A DNA stretch of 64,000 nucleotides from Lathyrus oleraceus (GCF_024323335.1 NC_066579.1:253077575-253141574), one strand, 5' to 3'. Positions 44,077-57,321 are shown, numbered from the stretch's first letter. Notes: a model not told the origin generated them from the sequence alone. Numbers and translations: made by a program.

Positions 44077-45917
44077 TTGGTACCAATGATGTTGGTCCCT
44101 TCAGGTCTTGGAACTAGCTCCCATACTTCATTCCTTTTGAACTGCTCAAGTTCCTCTTGCATGGCATTGATCCAGTATTCGTCAGTCAGGGCTTCTTTCA
44201 CATTCTTGGGTTCAACCTTGAAAACAAAACAGGAATTTGAGCTTATTCCCCTTGACCTGGTAGTCACACCACTATTGGGATCCCCTATGATAAGATCCTT
44301 AGGGTGATCTTTCTGAATTCTGATAGATGGCATTTTGGTGGTTGCATCTACTTCACATTCAGGAGGAGGTTCCTGTACTTCATCAGACTTGACTGGAATG
44401 TCTGTTGAACTGTCAGGGAATGTTGCAACATCCTCTATGACATCGATTCCTTCCTCTTTATCATCCACAATGACATTTATGGATTCCATCAGAACATTGG
44501 TCCTGTAGTTGAACACTCTGTACGCCCTGCTGTTAGTGGAATATCCTAGAAATATACCTTCATCACTTTTGGGATCCAGTTTCCTTCTCTGTTCACGATC
44601 TGTGAGAATGTAGCATTTACTTCCAAAGATATGAAAGTACTTCACAGTGGGTTTTCTGCCTTTCCATATTTCATACAGAGTGGAGGAGGTTCCTTTTCTC
44701 AAGGTGACTCTGTTGTGAACATAGCACGCGGTATTCATAGCTTCGGCCCAAAAGTGCATAGGGAGCTTCTTTGCATGAATCATAGCTCTGGCAGATTCTT
44801 GGATAGTTCTATTTTTCCTTTCAACTATCCCATTCTGCTGGGGAGTTATAGGGGAAGAGAATTCATGACTAATTCCTTCAGACGAGCAAAACTCATCAAA
44901 CTTAGAATTCTTGAATTCCGTACCATGATCACTCCTAATTCGGACAACACAGCTGCCCTTTTCCCTTTGGAGTCTGATGCACAGGTCTTTGAAGACATCA
45001 AATGTATCTGACTTCTCTCTGATGAAACTTATCCACGTGTATCTGGAATGGTCATCAACCACCACGTATGCATATCTCTTTCCCCCCAGACTTTCAACCT
45101 GCATAGGTCCCATTAAGTCCATGTGCAGCAGTTCCAGAACTCTGGAAGTAGTAGGATGTCCCAGCTTCGGATGTGACATCTTGGTTTGCTTGCCCACCTG
45201 GCATTCTCCACAGACTCTTCCTTCATCAATAAGCAGCTTTGGAATTCCTCTGACTGCTTCCTTGGATATGATCTTCTTCATTCCCCGTAAGTGGAGATGT
45301 CCAAGGCGCCTATGCCACAGCTTCACCTCCTGTTCTTTCTTGACTGAAGAGCATATTGTGGAGAAGTTTGAGACTTTAGGTTCCCACAGATAGCAGTTAT
45401 CTTTGGACCTAGATCCTCTCATAACTTCCTGATTGTCACCATTCGTCACAATACATAGCTCCTTAGTAAACTGAACATAGAACCCTTGATCACACAGCTG
45501 GCTTATACTGATGAGGTTTGCAGTTAGTCCTTTTACTAACAACATATTATCCAGTTTTGGAACTCCAGAGCAGTCCAGCTTACCCACACCTCTTATTTTT
45601 CCTTTAGCACCATCACCAAAGGTCACATAGCTGGTAGTGTGAGGTTGGATATCTGCCAATAGATTTTCCATACCAGTCATATGTCTTGAGCATCCACTGT
45701 CAAAGTACCAGTCTTCTTTGGTAGAAGTTCTTAGAGCTGTGTGGGCTAACCTAGCATACCATTGTCGCTTCTTGCAGGAGACATGGTGCCTAAATGTCTT
45801 ATGCTTAGGTCTGACATGAGGGACTTCGTTCGGGTAACCATGAAGCCTGTAGCAGAAGGCTTTTATATGCCCAAGCCTACCATAGTGGTGACATTTCCAT
45901 TTCTGGAATTTCCTCTT
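44040..45917 (-). pseudogene. Protease, integrase and RT N-terminus of element E
   Basis: One open frame. A zinc-knuckle-like stretch near 45880 has lost a cysteine (CHHYGRLGHIKAFC). Then come protease DWYFDSGCSRHM (~45695), GAG-pre-integrase (GLTANLISISQLCDQG, WHRRLGHLHLRGM) and integrase with CGECQVGKQ, LHMDLMGPM (first Asp), IRSDHGTEF (second Asp) and PQQNGIVERKNRT (Glu). The RT start (KEALTDEYWINAMQEELEQF, GTKWIYK) follows, then the frameshift. All three integrase carboxylates are in one frame. A TAG at 45918 separates it from gag. Very little damage: one nonsense and one frameshift in all of pol. Confidence 0.9.
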
Positions 45918-47378
45918 CTAATGATTAGTCATCCTGGTTTCCCGATGTTGAGACATTGGATGTGACTTCCCTTTGGATTTCTGAACTTTAGCCTTTGGGC
46001 GTTTGCGTTCAGCTGAGGATCTTTTCCCAAAGCCTAAACCAGATGTGGTTCCAGACTTCTGTCCTACCTTTAGGATCTCTTCCAAGGTGTCAGTTCCTTT
46101 ATTCATCATTCTGATGGATTTAGTCATCTGATTCAGCTTGGAGGTCAGCAGGGTTATCTCACCATTTAGATCCTCTATGGCCGTCAGATGCTTCAGTCTC
46201 TCATCTTCCAGCTCCTTGATGAGTTTCTTCTGCTTTTCTCCTTGTACACGTACTTCTGTACTGGTGACACACAGCTTCTTATAAGCTGCAGTAAGTTCAT
46301 CAAAGGTCAGTTCATCTGCACTTGAGTCATCATCAGTGGCACAAACACTGGTTAGTGCAGTGACGTGTTTAGCAGATTCTCCTTCAGATTCACTTTCAGA
46401 ATCTCCTTCAGACCATGTGATAGCTAGCCCCTTATTTTTCATTTTGAGGTAAGTAGGGCATTCAACTCTGACGTGTCCATACCCTTCACAACCATGACAC
46501 TAGATTCCCTTGCCGTGGTTGAACTTCTCTTCAGAGGTTGAGCTTTTCTTAATGTCATACGGGATGTTCTTGACATTAGGTCTACCTCTTTGATCAATCT
46601 TCTTCACGAACTTGTTAAACTGTCTCCCAAGCATGGCTAAGGCTTCTGATATGCTTTCATCACCTCCAGTGTATCCTGCTTCTGACTCCTCTTCAGCATT
46701 AGATACAAAAGCTACACTTTTGTTCTTCTTTTCAGCATTCTCACAGAAGCCCATTTCAAAGGTTTGGAGAGAACCAATTAGCTCATCCACCTTCATATTG
46801 CAAATGTCCTGCGCCTCCTCTATGGCTGTGACCTTCATAGCAAATCTCTTAGGCAAGGACCTGAGAATCTTTCTTACAAGTTTCTCTTCAGCCATTTTCT
46901 CACCTAGTCCACCAGAGGTGTTTGCAATCTCAAGAATATTCATGTGAAAGTCATGAATAGTCTCATCCTCTTTCATCCTCAGATTTTCAAACTTGGTGGT
47001 TAGCATCTGAAGTTTGGACATCTTCACCTTAGAAGTACCTTCATGGGTTACCTTGAGGGTATCCCAAACTTCCTTAGCTAGTTCACAGTGGTGCACCAGC
47101 CTGAAGATGTTCTTACTGATTCCATTGAACAATGCATTCAAGGCCTTGGAATTTCCAAGAACTAATGCCTCTTGCTCCTTATCCCACTCTTCTTCAGGAA
47201 TCTGCACACTGACTCCATCTTCACCTGTCTTTGTTGGATGTTCCCATCCTTTGTTGACAGCTCTCCAGACTTTACTATCTAGAGACCTTAAGAAGGCTAT
47301 CATACGAGGCTTCCAGTCATCATAGTTAGAGCCATCCAACATGGGTGGTCTATTTGAGTGTCCTATATCCTTGTCCAT
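45918..47378 (-). pseudogene. gag of element E (SIRE-type), one internal stop
   Basis: Starts MDKDIGHSNRPPMLDGSNYD at 47378 and runs to 46500 (WKPRMIAFLRSL, FRLVHHCELAKEVWDTLKVT, MKEDETIHDFHMNI, LVRKILRSLPKRFAMKV). A TAG at 46500 falls just before the zinc knuckle CHGCEGYGHVRVEC (~46495-46450). Element D reads CAG (GVQCYEC) at that place. The frame continues to 45918 through a coiled coil (GEKQKKLIKELEDERLKHL). One premature stop is enough to block a full Gag, so I call it a pseudogene, but it is nearly intact. Confidence 0.88.
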
Positions 47379-47431
47379 GGTACTAGAAAGTAACTTCCCT
47401 AGATCTCACCCAGAAATTAACAGGCAGGGTG

Positions 47432-47447
47432 CCTGCTCTGATGCTAA
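47432..47447 (-). promoter_or_regulatory. Primer binding site of element E
   Basis: Minus-strand TTAGCATCAGAGCAGG, one base after the LTR. It is the tRNA-iMet-type site of D (TGGTATCAGAGC) with changes in the first bases. Confidence 0.75.
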
Positions 47448-47448
47448 T

Positions 47449-48921
47449 TGAAATTCTAGTTATCAGACTTTAGATGTCACTCGGGTTGTTATGACATCCA
47501 ATTCTGCACAGACAGGAATTATGCAGAACTTAAAAGTAAGTGCAGTAAATAACACAAGTAATTGTTTACCCAGTTCAGTCCAACATGACCTACATCTGGG
47601 GGCTACCAAGCCAGGGAGGAAATCCACTATTAGTAGTATTAATTCAAAGCTAAACTCACCCGTTTACAACTCTTCACTTAATCCCTACCCAATGCAATTT
47701 CAATCTTACTCTAAGATCAGAGTTCCTACTCACTCCCCCTCAATCACCTCAGTGATTACTACCTTTAATCAATATTAAAGACAATTTTGAAGTCACACTT
47801 CAAACAACTCTTGATTGTGATTAACAACTTTAATCAAGATACACAGCACTCACGCTTAAAAGCTTTGAGCGACACAACACTTACAACTCAATGAACACCC
47901 TATGCCAAATCAATCATCTACGTGATAATGGCTTGGCTTACAAGATATGTCTAATACAAGACTCACAAAAATACAGCAGTGAAGTATGATGGACACACTA
48001 AATCTTCACGCCTCAAAATCCCCAGTTCTGAATGAAGGAACGACTTCCTTTTATATTGCAGTACTTGGGCCTTTGCACTTGTATTCTCCTGAATTTAAGG
48101 TCACGCGAGTTCCCCTAAATTCCACATCTAGGTTACTAACAAATAGGCTATTTGTTAGGTTCATTAAATGTAGCTTGGTTGTTGATTTCCTGGATTTTCT
48201 CTCAGCAGTTGAATCCCTGAAGAATAGCCTGAGAAAAAGCTGAAACAGAAAACTGAACAACCTACAATATAGCATATGCTGTCAGGAATGAATGTCACGA
48301 CATTCAGCTTGACATCAAGGATAATATGCTAAGTCTGTTTTTCCAGAAAACAGACTATACAATTTTGCTGACCTGTATATGACCAAACTGACCATATTAC
48401 AGTAACAGCTTACATTAATAAATGTCAAAGTATCCAATTTGACATTTACACATTTGGCCTTAAGTCAGTTCTGTTATCCTCTTGAAGAACAGACTAAGAA
48501 ACATGCTGAAGTATAGCAGAACACCACTTTGTCTATTGTTCAGTATATGCTGTCAATGATGAATGTCATAACATCCAGTTTGACATTCAGTCAGTAGGCC
48601 TTATGCCAGGTCTGGTATTTCCTTGATAACCAGACTGGAAATAAATACTAAGTTCTAACAGAACACCAGCTGTTCTATTCCTTAGCATCTGCTGACAGGG
48701 ATGAATGTCACAACATCCAGTTTGACATTCAATAAATCCTGTATTAGCTAATCCTGCAGTAACTACTCAAGTGTGTCATGACATCAGTCAAGACATCAGA
48801 GTACAGTTAGATATTCTAACCTACAATGCAGTCACACATACACACCATGTCATGACATCAGTCAAGACATTAGAATCCAGCTAGTGTTTTACCATCTAAT
48901 GCAGCCAATTAAACACCTACA
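47449..48921 (-). repeat. Element E middle LTR, 1473 bp
   Basis: Full length with both termini. It serves as 5' LTR of the left unit and as 3' LTR of the truncated right unit. Confidence 0.92.
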
Positions 48922-50186
48922 AACTCCCCCTTTGGCAAATTTTTGGCTAAAACACTTTGATCCCTATAACAGAGTTCATAGCAGCGGAATCACTCATCTA
49001 GCAGGAAATAGACCTAGCTAATACACTCAGAGTGGCAGCACACTCACACACATGGAAGTTAAATAAGACTTCACATAACAACACACATACAAAAGTTAAA
49101 TAAAAACTTCTAATTGCAGCACACATACAGAGGTACAGAAGTTAAATAAAAACTTCAACACACATCAGCTGCAGGGGAGTGAAGTTTCGAATCTGTCATG
49201 AAAGTCTGTTGTAACAGACCAATCTGTTGTCTGGGGTATCACCCTGTTACTCCCCCTTTTTGTCAAAAATGTTGCCAAAGCCAACAACATAAACAGAAAA
49301 AAATGACAGAATTACAGACTTGGTTTTACTTCACAGTTTCAACCAAGTTAGCACCCACTTGATCTTGCTTTACAACTTTGATCAAGTAATCACCCACTTT
49401 TGCTTTACTGTAGGTACAGCCATATCAGATGCCATGACTTTGTTTCTGACATCCAGAACCACTCCTGCATGAACAGCATCCTTGAATTCCTGCAGGTGCA
49501 TAGGCCTTCTCACGTTAGGATGTCTCCTTACCCTCTTGTTGCCACACTTGTTGCAAGTGGCATAGCTATGATCTGTTGACCAATCAGAGCATAGTTCCAA
49601 TTGTTTAATAGGCAGAGATATTAAATTATACATCCCAACCATCAGTGGTTACTATAAGTTCTCAGAGAGACATATTCCCAGTTTGCCTCTTAAGTTTTCA
49701 AACTGAGTAGCATCCAAAGCCTTTGTAAATATGTCAGCCAGTTGAAGTTCCGTGGCTACATGTTTCAAGGTGATCACCTTGTCTTCCACCAGATCTCTGA
49801 TGAAGTGATGTCTAATGTCAATATGCTTGGTTCTGCTGTGTTGGATGGGATTCTTGGAAATATTGATGGCACTGAGATTATCACAGAACAATGTCATGAC
49901 ATTTTGAGTGACATTGTACTCAGTGAGCATCTGTTTCATCCAATCTAATTGGGAACAACTGCTTCCAGCAGCTATGTATTCAGCCTCTGCAGTGGACAGA
50001 GATACACAATTCTGCTTCTTGCTGAACCAAGATATGAGATTGTCTCCCAAGAAGAAACATCCTCCTGATGTGCTTTTTCTGTCATCAGCACTCCCAGCCC
50101 AGTCAGCATCACAGTACCCAGATAGGACAGGCTCAGACCCATGTGAGTACAACATCCCATAGTCACAAGTCCCATTGATGTGCTTA
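48922..50186 (-). pseudogene. Partial second internal region of element E (RNase H tail plus 3' UTR)
   Basis: 49652-50180 encodes the last ~170 codons of pol ([17 protein letters not shown] to CLSENL), nearly identical to 42682-43210. The 3' UTR and PPT (48936-48922) follow on minus. At ~50183 the text leaves RNase H ('cattgatgtgctt') and enters LTR sequence ('aactttaatcaagatacac'). Gag, protease, integrase and RT of this unit are missing. The fragment is not translatable on its own. Confidence 0.88.
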
Positions 50187-51284
50187 CCAACTTTAATCAA
50201 GATACACAGCACTCACGCTTAAAAGCTTTGAGCGACACAACACTTACAACTCAATGAACACCCTATGCCAAAGCAATCATCTACGTGATAATGGCATGGC
50301 TTACAAGATATGTCTAATACAAGACTCACAAAAATACAGCAGTGAAGTATGATGGACACACTAAATCTTCACGCCTCAAAATCCCCAGTTCTGAATGAAG
50401 GAACGACTTCCTTTTATATTGCAGTACTTGGGCCTTTGCACTTGTATTCTCCTGAATTTAAGGTCACGCGAGTTCCCCTAAATTCCACATCTAGGTTACT
50501 AACAAATAGGCTATTTGTTAGGTTCATTAAATGTAGCTTGGTTGTTGATTTCCTGGATTTTCTCTCAGCAGTTGAATCCCTGAAGAATAGCCTGAGAAAA
50601 AGCTGAAACAGAAAACTGAACAACCTACAATATAGCATATGCTGTCAGGAATGAATGTCACGACATTCAGCTTGACATCAAGGATCATATGCTAAGTCTG
50701 TTTTTCCAGAAAACAGACTGTACAATTTTGCTGACCTGTATATGACCAAACTGACCATATTACAGTAACAGCTTACATTAATAAATGTCAAAGTATCCAA
50801 TTTGACATTTACACATTTGGCCTTAAGTCAGTTCTGTTATCCTCTTGAAGAACAGACTAAGAAACATGCTGAAGTATAGCAGAACACCACTCTGTCTATT
50901 GTTCAGTATATGCTGTCAATGATGAATGTCATAACATCCAGTTTGACATTCAGTCAGTAGGCCTTATGCCAGGTCTGGTATTTCCTTGATAACCAGACTG
51001 GAAATAAATACTAAGTTCTAACAGAACACCAGCTGTTCTATTCCTTAGTATCTGCTGACAGGGATGAATGTCACAACATCCAATTTGACATTCAATAAAT
51101 CCTGTATTAGCTAATCCTGCAGTAACTACTCAAGTGTGTCATGACATCAGTCAAGACATCAGAGTACAGTTAGATATTCTAACCTACAATGCAGTCACAC
51201 ATACACACCATGTCATGACATCAGTCAAGACATTAGAATCCAGCTAGTGTTTTACCATCTAATGCAGCCAATTAAACACCTACA
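50187..51284 (-). repeat. Element E right LTR, truncated (1098 bp)
   Basis: Has the outer terminus TGTAGGTGTTTAATTGGC at 51284 but lacks the last ~375 bases, including the PBS-side end. It is followed on the right by the duplicated GAACC. Confidence 0.9.
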
Positions 51285-51289
51285 GAACC

Positions 51290-54200
51290 ATACTCCTAAA
51301 ACATACCATACACAAAGAGAAAAGGATCAAAGGATGGACCTATCTCATCCATACTTGTATTGGTTCATCTAACACAAAGTTATTGATGAACCAATTAGCC
51401 TTAGGATATTGAGACTTCATTGGTCAATAGAAAGGATGTGAGAGAATGGGATTGAAGATTAAAAGGGAGGGGAGATAAGAGAAACACAAATTGGTCATGG
51501 GAGGAATTTTATCAAATTAAAATCATTCATTAATTTGGGGAGATGAAATGTACATTTCATCAATCCCCTAAATCCAATGATTTTAACTCAACAAAAGTCA
51601 AATCAACCTTGACCAAGGCCCAAACACATAGTCAAACTTCACAAGTCAATAAAAATGGATCAACATAATTTCTACACAATTAATCAATTAAAAATCAAAT
51701 TAAAAATGTATTTAAACTAAATTTAGTTTGGTCAAAACCTAAAACCTCTTCAAATTACCAAATAAATGGCCTAGAGATTTATCCTAGGTCAAACAAGGTC
51801 AAAGGACCTTAGACAAAAAAAATCACAATTTTTGAAAAGTCAGAAGTACTTTTAAACAATTAAAAATATGCACAAAAACAATTAATTCATGAAAAATATC
51901 AAAATTAATCCAAAAACTAATTTTAATTCATAAAATGAAAGAGGAAAATATTTAAAGATTTTTGGTGAAAGTCTCATATTTTTTGGATTAAAAATGAAAT
52001 TGATATGAATTAATTAAAATAAATGGATTAAACATAAAAATCAAAAAAACAAGGGTCATCAGATCTCCCTCATTAATTGAGGTGGCATATCTGATGGCCA
52101 AGCGCACGCGTTCCATAATGGTCCTTAGTCAATGCGTTGTAGGCTTGGTAATCACAATGGATGTTTGAGATTAAAACAAAATAGATGGATCTTGTGGCTG
52201 AGAGGTGTGACAACACACCACCGAAGCTAGGGCTCTGGTCTTCTTCTCCGGTGGACCTCACCGGACTGGTCCACCATCAACCATCACCAAAATGAAAAAC
52301 AAGTACATGGATTCAAACAAAAATGCTCAGGAGCTCGAATCTGACATCAATTTTCTCCAATTCCAAGTATATAAAAAGATACAGGGATTTGAATTTTGAG
52401 GATCATGAACTGAGTTGCTTCGATTTGACCTCAAAGCAAGTCAATCTTCTTGCCTACATTGATAGGACATCAGAAAACCAAAAATCATAAAGAATAGTGA
52501 AGAATTGAGGGAGAATCAAAGAGATGAAGTTTCTAAAAATTCACCTTCGATGGAGCTTCAAACTTGCTCGATCTTGATTCTAATTGTGATTGGTTTTGCT
52601 TTAGATGCTTGTTGGAAGTGATTAGGATCAAGAAAAGGTCTGGACTCTTGGAGTTTCAATCTCAAAATAGATAGAGAATTAAAACTCGATTTTCCAAAGA
52701 AAACCTTCAAGATTATCCTTTAATGGAGAGGGTTTGGATTGCAGGTTCAAAGCTTGGGCATGAGGTCCTTAATTCTGAGCAATGAGGGTTGTATTTATAG
52801 CCAAGGATATTCATTTCCACACACTTCCAAATTTGGAAAAAATGAGTAATTCTCTTTGCATGCTTGCATGGGCGTGTGATAGGCCCATCAAGTGATGTAT
52901 TCAGGTCCAAAAATGAGTGAGAATCATGCTGAAATCATGTCATGGGGCCATGCAATCGTTTACAAAATGTGGAAGTGAAAATCATCCAAATGGTTCCTCA
53001 CATTTCACCCATGCGTAAGATCTTCATTCTTTGGACAAATGAGGTGATCTTGGACTTTTTGGAAAGGTGAAATCAATGGGAATAACTTTCATGTTGGACA
53101 CTTTTTCATTTGAAGCTTGGAAAATGGTGAGTTTTGAGGTAGAAGTTTGGGAAATCAAACATATTTGAAAATTTTCTAAGTCCCAAGTCAAATGTTCACT
53201 TCTTCCACCTTGAATAACTTTTTCTATGGACTTCAAATGAGAAACGTTCCTTCATAAAAGTTGTAGCTCTTTAAAAACTCTTAAATGTGGTCACAAATTT
53301 AACCTTATTTGGATTTGTCATGAAGGTGTTATGCATTTTAGAAGTTGAGGAAAATCACTTGTTCAATGGTAATCGCCCAAAATGACATATAATGTTCCCT
53401 CTTGGCACATGTATTTTCAAGTTGAATTTGAACTTCCTCCAAACATTAAAGTTGAATTAGACATCTTTAATTTGATCATGGAATTTTAATGGCTTTCATC
53501 TCATAAAACTTGAGCAAGTTATGGTCTTGGCAAGTTGACCTCCAAACTAGGGTTCAGACAAAATGACCTATAATCATTCACCATAAAAAATGACTTTCCA
53601 AGAAAAACTAGCTCTTGACTTAAACTTTAAAGTTGTTTGGAATTTCATTTTGATTAACTTTTCTCTTGGAATAATTTTCATATGACAAAACATGTAGGAG
53701 ATAGGGTCTAGGGAACCCTTTGTTTTGACCAGTTGACTTTCTCTGGTCAACCACCATGAACCATCTTGCTAGATTGACATTCTCTTGATTTTTGGCACTC
53801 ATGGAGGATCATATATGTGTAAGATGATGAAAGATGAAGTATCCCTTGAAGTATTTGATCAAATGGTGGGGAAACCTATTAAAGAAGTCACACAAGATAC
53901 CTAGATGAATTAGGGTTTCCAAGGTAAACAAACTCCAAACTCCAAACTCTTGATGATTTCTTGATCAAAATGATATGTGAAGATCATGGAGATCCATATA
54001 TTATGCCTAGAACCAATGTAAACCATTTCTTGATTTAACTCCTTGCATTGAGGGTCTTAACCCTAGATATGAGCTTGATGGAGCATAGATGAGCACACAC
54101 ATTACCTACAAAAGAGTTAAACTATACATTGACACATTTTTTGGTATTTTGGTTAGTAAATAATGAAAAGCAAAGTATGATATAATCAAATGTGCTTGGT

Positions 54201-54321
54201 GATCTCTCTCAATGCAAACCCAATGAGTGAAGGATAAGGAGGATGCCAATGTGTGATCCCAATGCCAATGCATATGATGATATGGCATGAGGGATCTTAG
54301 GATCAAAATTGGGGTCTTACA
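51290..54321 (-). repeat. 5' LTR of element C, 5' portion (right of element E)
   Basis: Collinear with A's LTR from ~16065 to 19072. The terminus TGTAAGACCCCAATTTTGA is at 54321. A TATA box GGCTATAAATA is at 52802-52792. Small ORFs inside are chance. Confidence 0.86.
52792..52802 (-). promoter_or_regulatory. TATA box of element C LTR
   Basis: Minus-strand GGCTATAAATA, matching 17558-17548 in A. Confidence 0.6.
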
Positions 54322-57321
54322 GATAGCCATTCAATACGTACAAATATTCTGCATACAAATATCACTAAATGACTGACATTGGTATCAACCGGCCATATGC
54401 TTCCATTTTCCCAAATCAAACACAATTCCATAGCAATCCAATTCATCAACAATACCACGTCAATGGCAACACATTAGTTCACTCTAATGGTTCAATCAGG
54501 GCTCAACTAATTCAATAACAAGATCCAATAAAAGTACAATTACATTAACTACGAAACATTCCAATTCATGATCCTAATTCCTAATAGATTAAATAACTTA
54601 GTTTATTTTTCTATACAACACTAACACAACAATTCATAACACATCACATAACAACTATTCCTAACACTGATTCTAACTTCAATCTACTAACCAACATTAC
54701 TCATTGAACTTCACTAACTAATTCACTTCTAACAATTTAACTACATAACTAACTAACTGTTTTCACTAAGTCCAACTCATCAATTAACTAACTTTCTAAT
54801 TCAACTTATCCTAACAACTAACATCTATGTTACTCACTTCACTAACTTCAATTCAATTTTAGTGTCAACTAACCTAACTGGAAATTCACACTAACAGATC
54901 ACTAACAATAGGGATTTAACAGATTTACATTTATAACTAACTTCCTCATTGCTATTACTAACTAAAATGGTTACCCTAACTTGAAACAAATTCTGACCTA
55001 AATCCTTGCCCGAAACAGTTATAAATTCACTTTATATATTCCACATTTTCTTTCATTCATGAGGATCACTCTCTGCAACTTCACACTCAGAGTTCACTAT
55101 TCTCTGCACACAATTTCTCTCCAATCACCTTACCACTCTACAAAGCTCTTTTCCCACCATTATTGAGAAAGCTTCTCCTTGAAACTTGTTTCAACTTGAG
55201 CATTAACCACTCATATCCCTCTCTATAGTCCACACACGTAGTAACAACAACAACCACAGAATTGCAATCCTATGGACTAAATTCAAGAAGAAGAAGAAGA
55301 AGAAGAAGAAGTAGAAGAAATTGGCACAAGGAAGGTTGCAGTTTAAAGTTTGTTACCTAAATGTTCCACTAGATTTCTCTTCGTGATCTTCATATGCACC
55401 TTCAATAGAATCTGAGACAAGTCATGGTATCGCCGGTAGGTCACTCCGTCATCTTGCTCTTTTTGCTTCAAACTCTTCACCATAATATAGCTCTTGCTGA
55501 GGGGAATCAAAACCCCAAAGTGGGATGGCTTGATTCCCCTCTGTTTTGATTTAATTTCACTTTGTAGGATCTAGGGTTCTTCGAGGTTTTGAGTTTGGTT
55601 TAGATTTTCTATTCCATTTTAGAAGTAATCGATGTTAGAATATGATAGAGGAGGTTGAAAGGGTTAAAATAGTGGTGGTTTGAGGTTCATTTGGAATGCT
55701 CTGCCACCTTTGGCGCGGCGAAGCAATTTCTAGAGGTGGAACTTTTTGAGGGATAAAGGAAGATTCAAAACAACATAAAGGTGTGAATGAACTTTGCTAA
55801 GGGACTCCCTCTCAACTTTGCCCTTCTTCGTGTGGGCTTCAAGGCGCTCAGGCCCAAAGGCCTTACAAACAACGCCCCTGAATTGCCAATACACCTCCTC
55901 TTTTGAAGTCACAACCAGCAACCATGACTTTGGGCCTCATCTGTTAGGCCCAACACCAATTTGCTTGGCATACCACCCTATAGCCCATGCACCCCACAAC
56001 AAGATTATTTCTTTTGTTTTTTTGTTTCTTTTTTTCTTAAGTCTTTTGTTACTTTTTTCATATATATTTTTAATACATAAAAAATATTATTAAGACACAT
56101 TGAAATAATTAAATAATCCATATTAGTTTCTAATTAGGTTTTAATTAGAATTAGTTTTTGATTAGATCTTTTGATTTTCATTTAAATCATTATAAATTAG
56201 GGTTTCATGTTAGTTCCATTTTTCTAATGCTTTAGTCCTTAATTGATCCCTATGCTTATTGAATGGTTCTTACCTTGATCATTCCCCTGATTAATTAGTT
56301 GATCAAAGTTGTATTTGGTTAATCTATTGCTTGTCTTAGACTTGTCCTGATCAACTTGCATACCCCTTATTTAGTCAAGTGATCATAAGTCTCTTGATCA
56401 CTTGATTGGGTTAGACTTTGACACTTGCATTGCACTGGATCTCAAGTCACACTCAAGACTGCACATCCCAGACCTTGGAGACATAAGGTACATCAAGAAC
56501 TTGAACACTGCTGAGCTTCATTCATTTCCCTTGTTCATTTAAGACTAAAACCTTTTTTGTAAATAAATCCAAAAAAAACTTAAAATGCAATGCGAATCAT
56601 GCGCTACGAGCCTTAAGCAACAAAGAAGAATGAGCGGAATTATTCCTATCCTTATTCTGAGTATCTTTGAATACAGGACGTAGGCCCCAATTATTCAAAT
56701 CATTCACCTTCCTCCATAGACTTTAGTGCAATTCAAATCAAAGCAATATTTGAAATTTAAAAACAATCACAACCCATCAAATTCAATTTTCCGCCTTAGG
56801 GCATTCAAAAATATTTCACAAAGGACTTGTTATTTCCGTTCAACTACAATACAAATAACGCTTAAACCTCCCACGCACGAGTATACAAGCAATGTTTAAT
56901 TGCTAGAACACGAACGTTAACATCGTTCAATAAAAACAACCAACACATTTGTATTTTCTATCACGAGCTACAAAGCTCTGATTTTATCATTGCACTATGG
57001 GAATACATAGGCACCGTATTTCAAAATCTTGGCGAGCTCATTAATTAATAAACTTATTTTTCCCTTTTATCACATGCAAGTAACCTTTAGATAATAGCAC
57101 CCATTCGCGCAAAGAACAATCAAAATGGTTCTCGTTGAGTACAACAGATGCGAGAGGTGATAATACCTTCCTTCCCTTTGCATAACGACTTCCTTACACT
57201 TTTCTCTTCTCCTTGGGCTTTATCAATATTTTCCCTTTCCTTTGGGAATAAATAAAGTTCGGTGGTGACTTTTTTGTATCTTTGAGCGTGCGATGCGCTC
57301 ATGTATTTTTCGCAGCGCGAC
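54322..57321 (+). repeat. Element X: truncated LTR of a Tat-type gypsy element
   Basis: The last ~700 bases look like the end of Tat/Athila-group LTRs: 'ggttctcgttgagtacaaca' near 57126, 'gatgcgagaggtgataatac' at ~57149, 'ataaataaagttcggtggtgac' near 57250 and the terminus GCGCGACA at 57321. The rest is AT-rich with no gene. It includes a C/T/A-rich low-complexity stretch (~54640-54990), a possible TATA ('actttatatattcc', ~55029) and a GAA microsatellite. The start is missing because element C sits there. How far left the LTR extends within 54322-56600 is not certain. Confidence 0.55.
55285..55310 (+). repeat. (AAG)n microsatellite
   Basis: Eight to nine uninterrupted AAG units inside element X. 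Confidence 0.9.

Larger units (their letters stand above)
40486..51284 (-). mobile_element. Element E: composite SIRE-type copia element with three LTR copies
   Basis: Order from left on +: full LTR (40486-41951), full internal region (41952-47448), full LTR (47449-48921), a second partial internal region with only 3' UTR and RNase H (48922-50186), and a truncated LTR (50187-51284). A single target duplication, GAACC, flanks the whole (40481-40485 and 51285-51289). So one insertion event was followed by recombination giving LTR-int-LTR-int-LTR, then a deletion inside the right-hand copy. The lineage is the same as element D by RT text. Confidence 0.9.
25163..54321 (-). mobile_element. Element C: Ogre-type gypsy element carrying two copia insertions
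   Basis: Minus-strand order: 5' LTR (54321-38860, interrupted by E), PBS, leader, ORF1, gag and pro (interrupted by D), ending just past the protease at 25163, where B's LTR stump begins. Removing D (with one ATGCT) restores the reading frame across the gap (...SECEH + DHDGC...). Removing E restores an LTR of about 4.66 kb, close to A's 4.72 kb. Confidence 0.85.

Noticed and set aside
55794..56093. 99-codon + ORF with a hydrophobic end
   Set aside because: It lies in the truncated LTR X. The hydrophobic end comes from a T-rich stretch, and there is no family resemblance.
54322..57321. Host intergenic sequence or a host gene
   Set aside because: The right end has a Tat-type LTR terminus and the ORFs have no domains. 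The left part is less certain, but no exon-like coding is seen.
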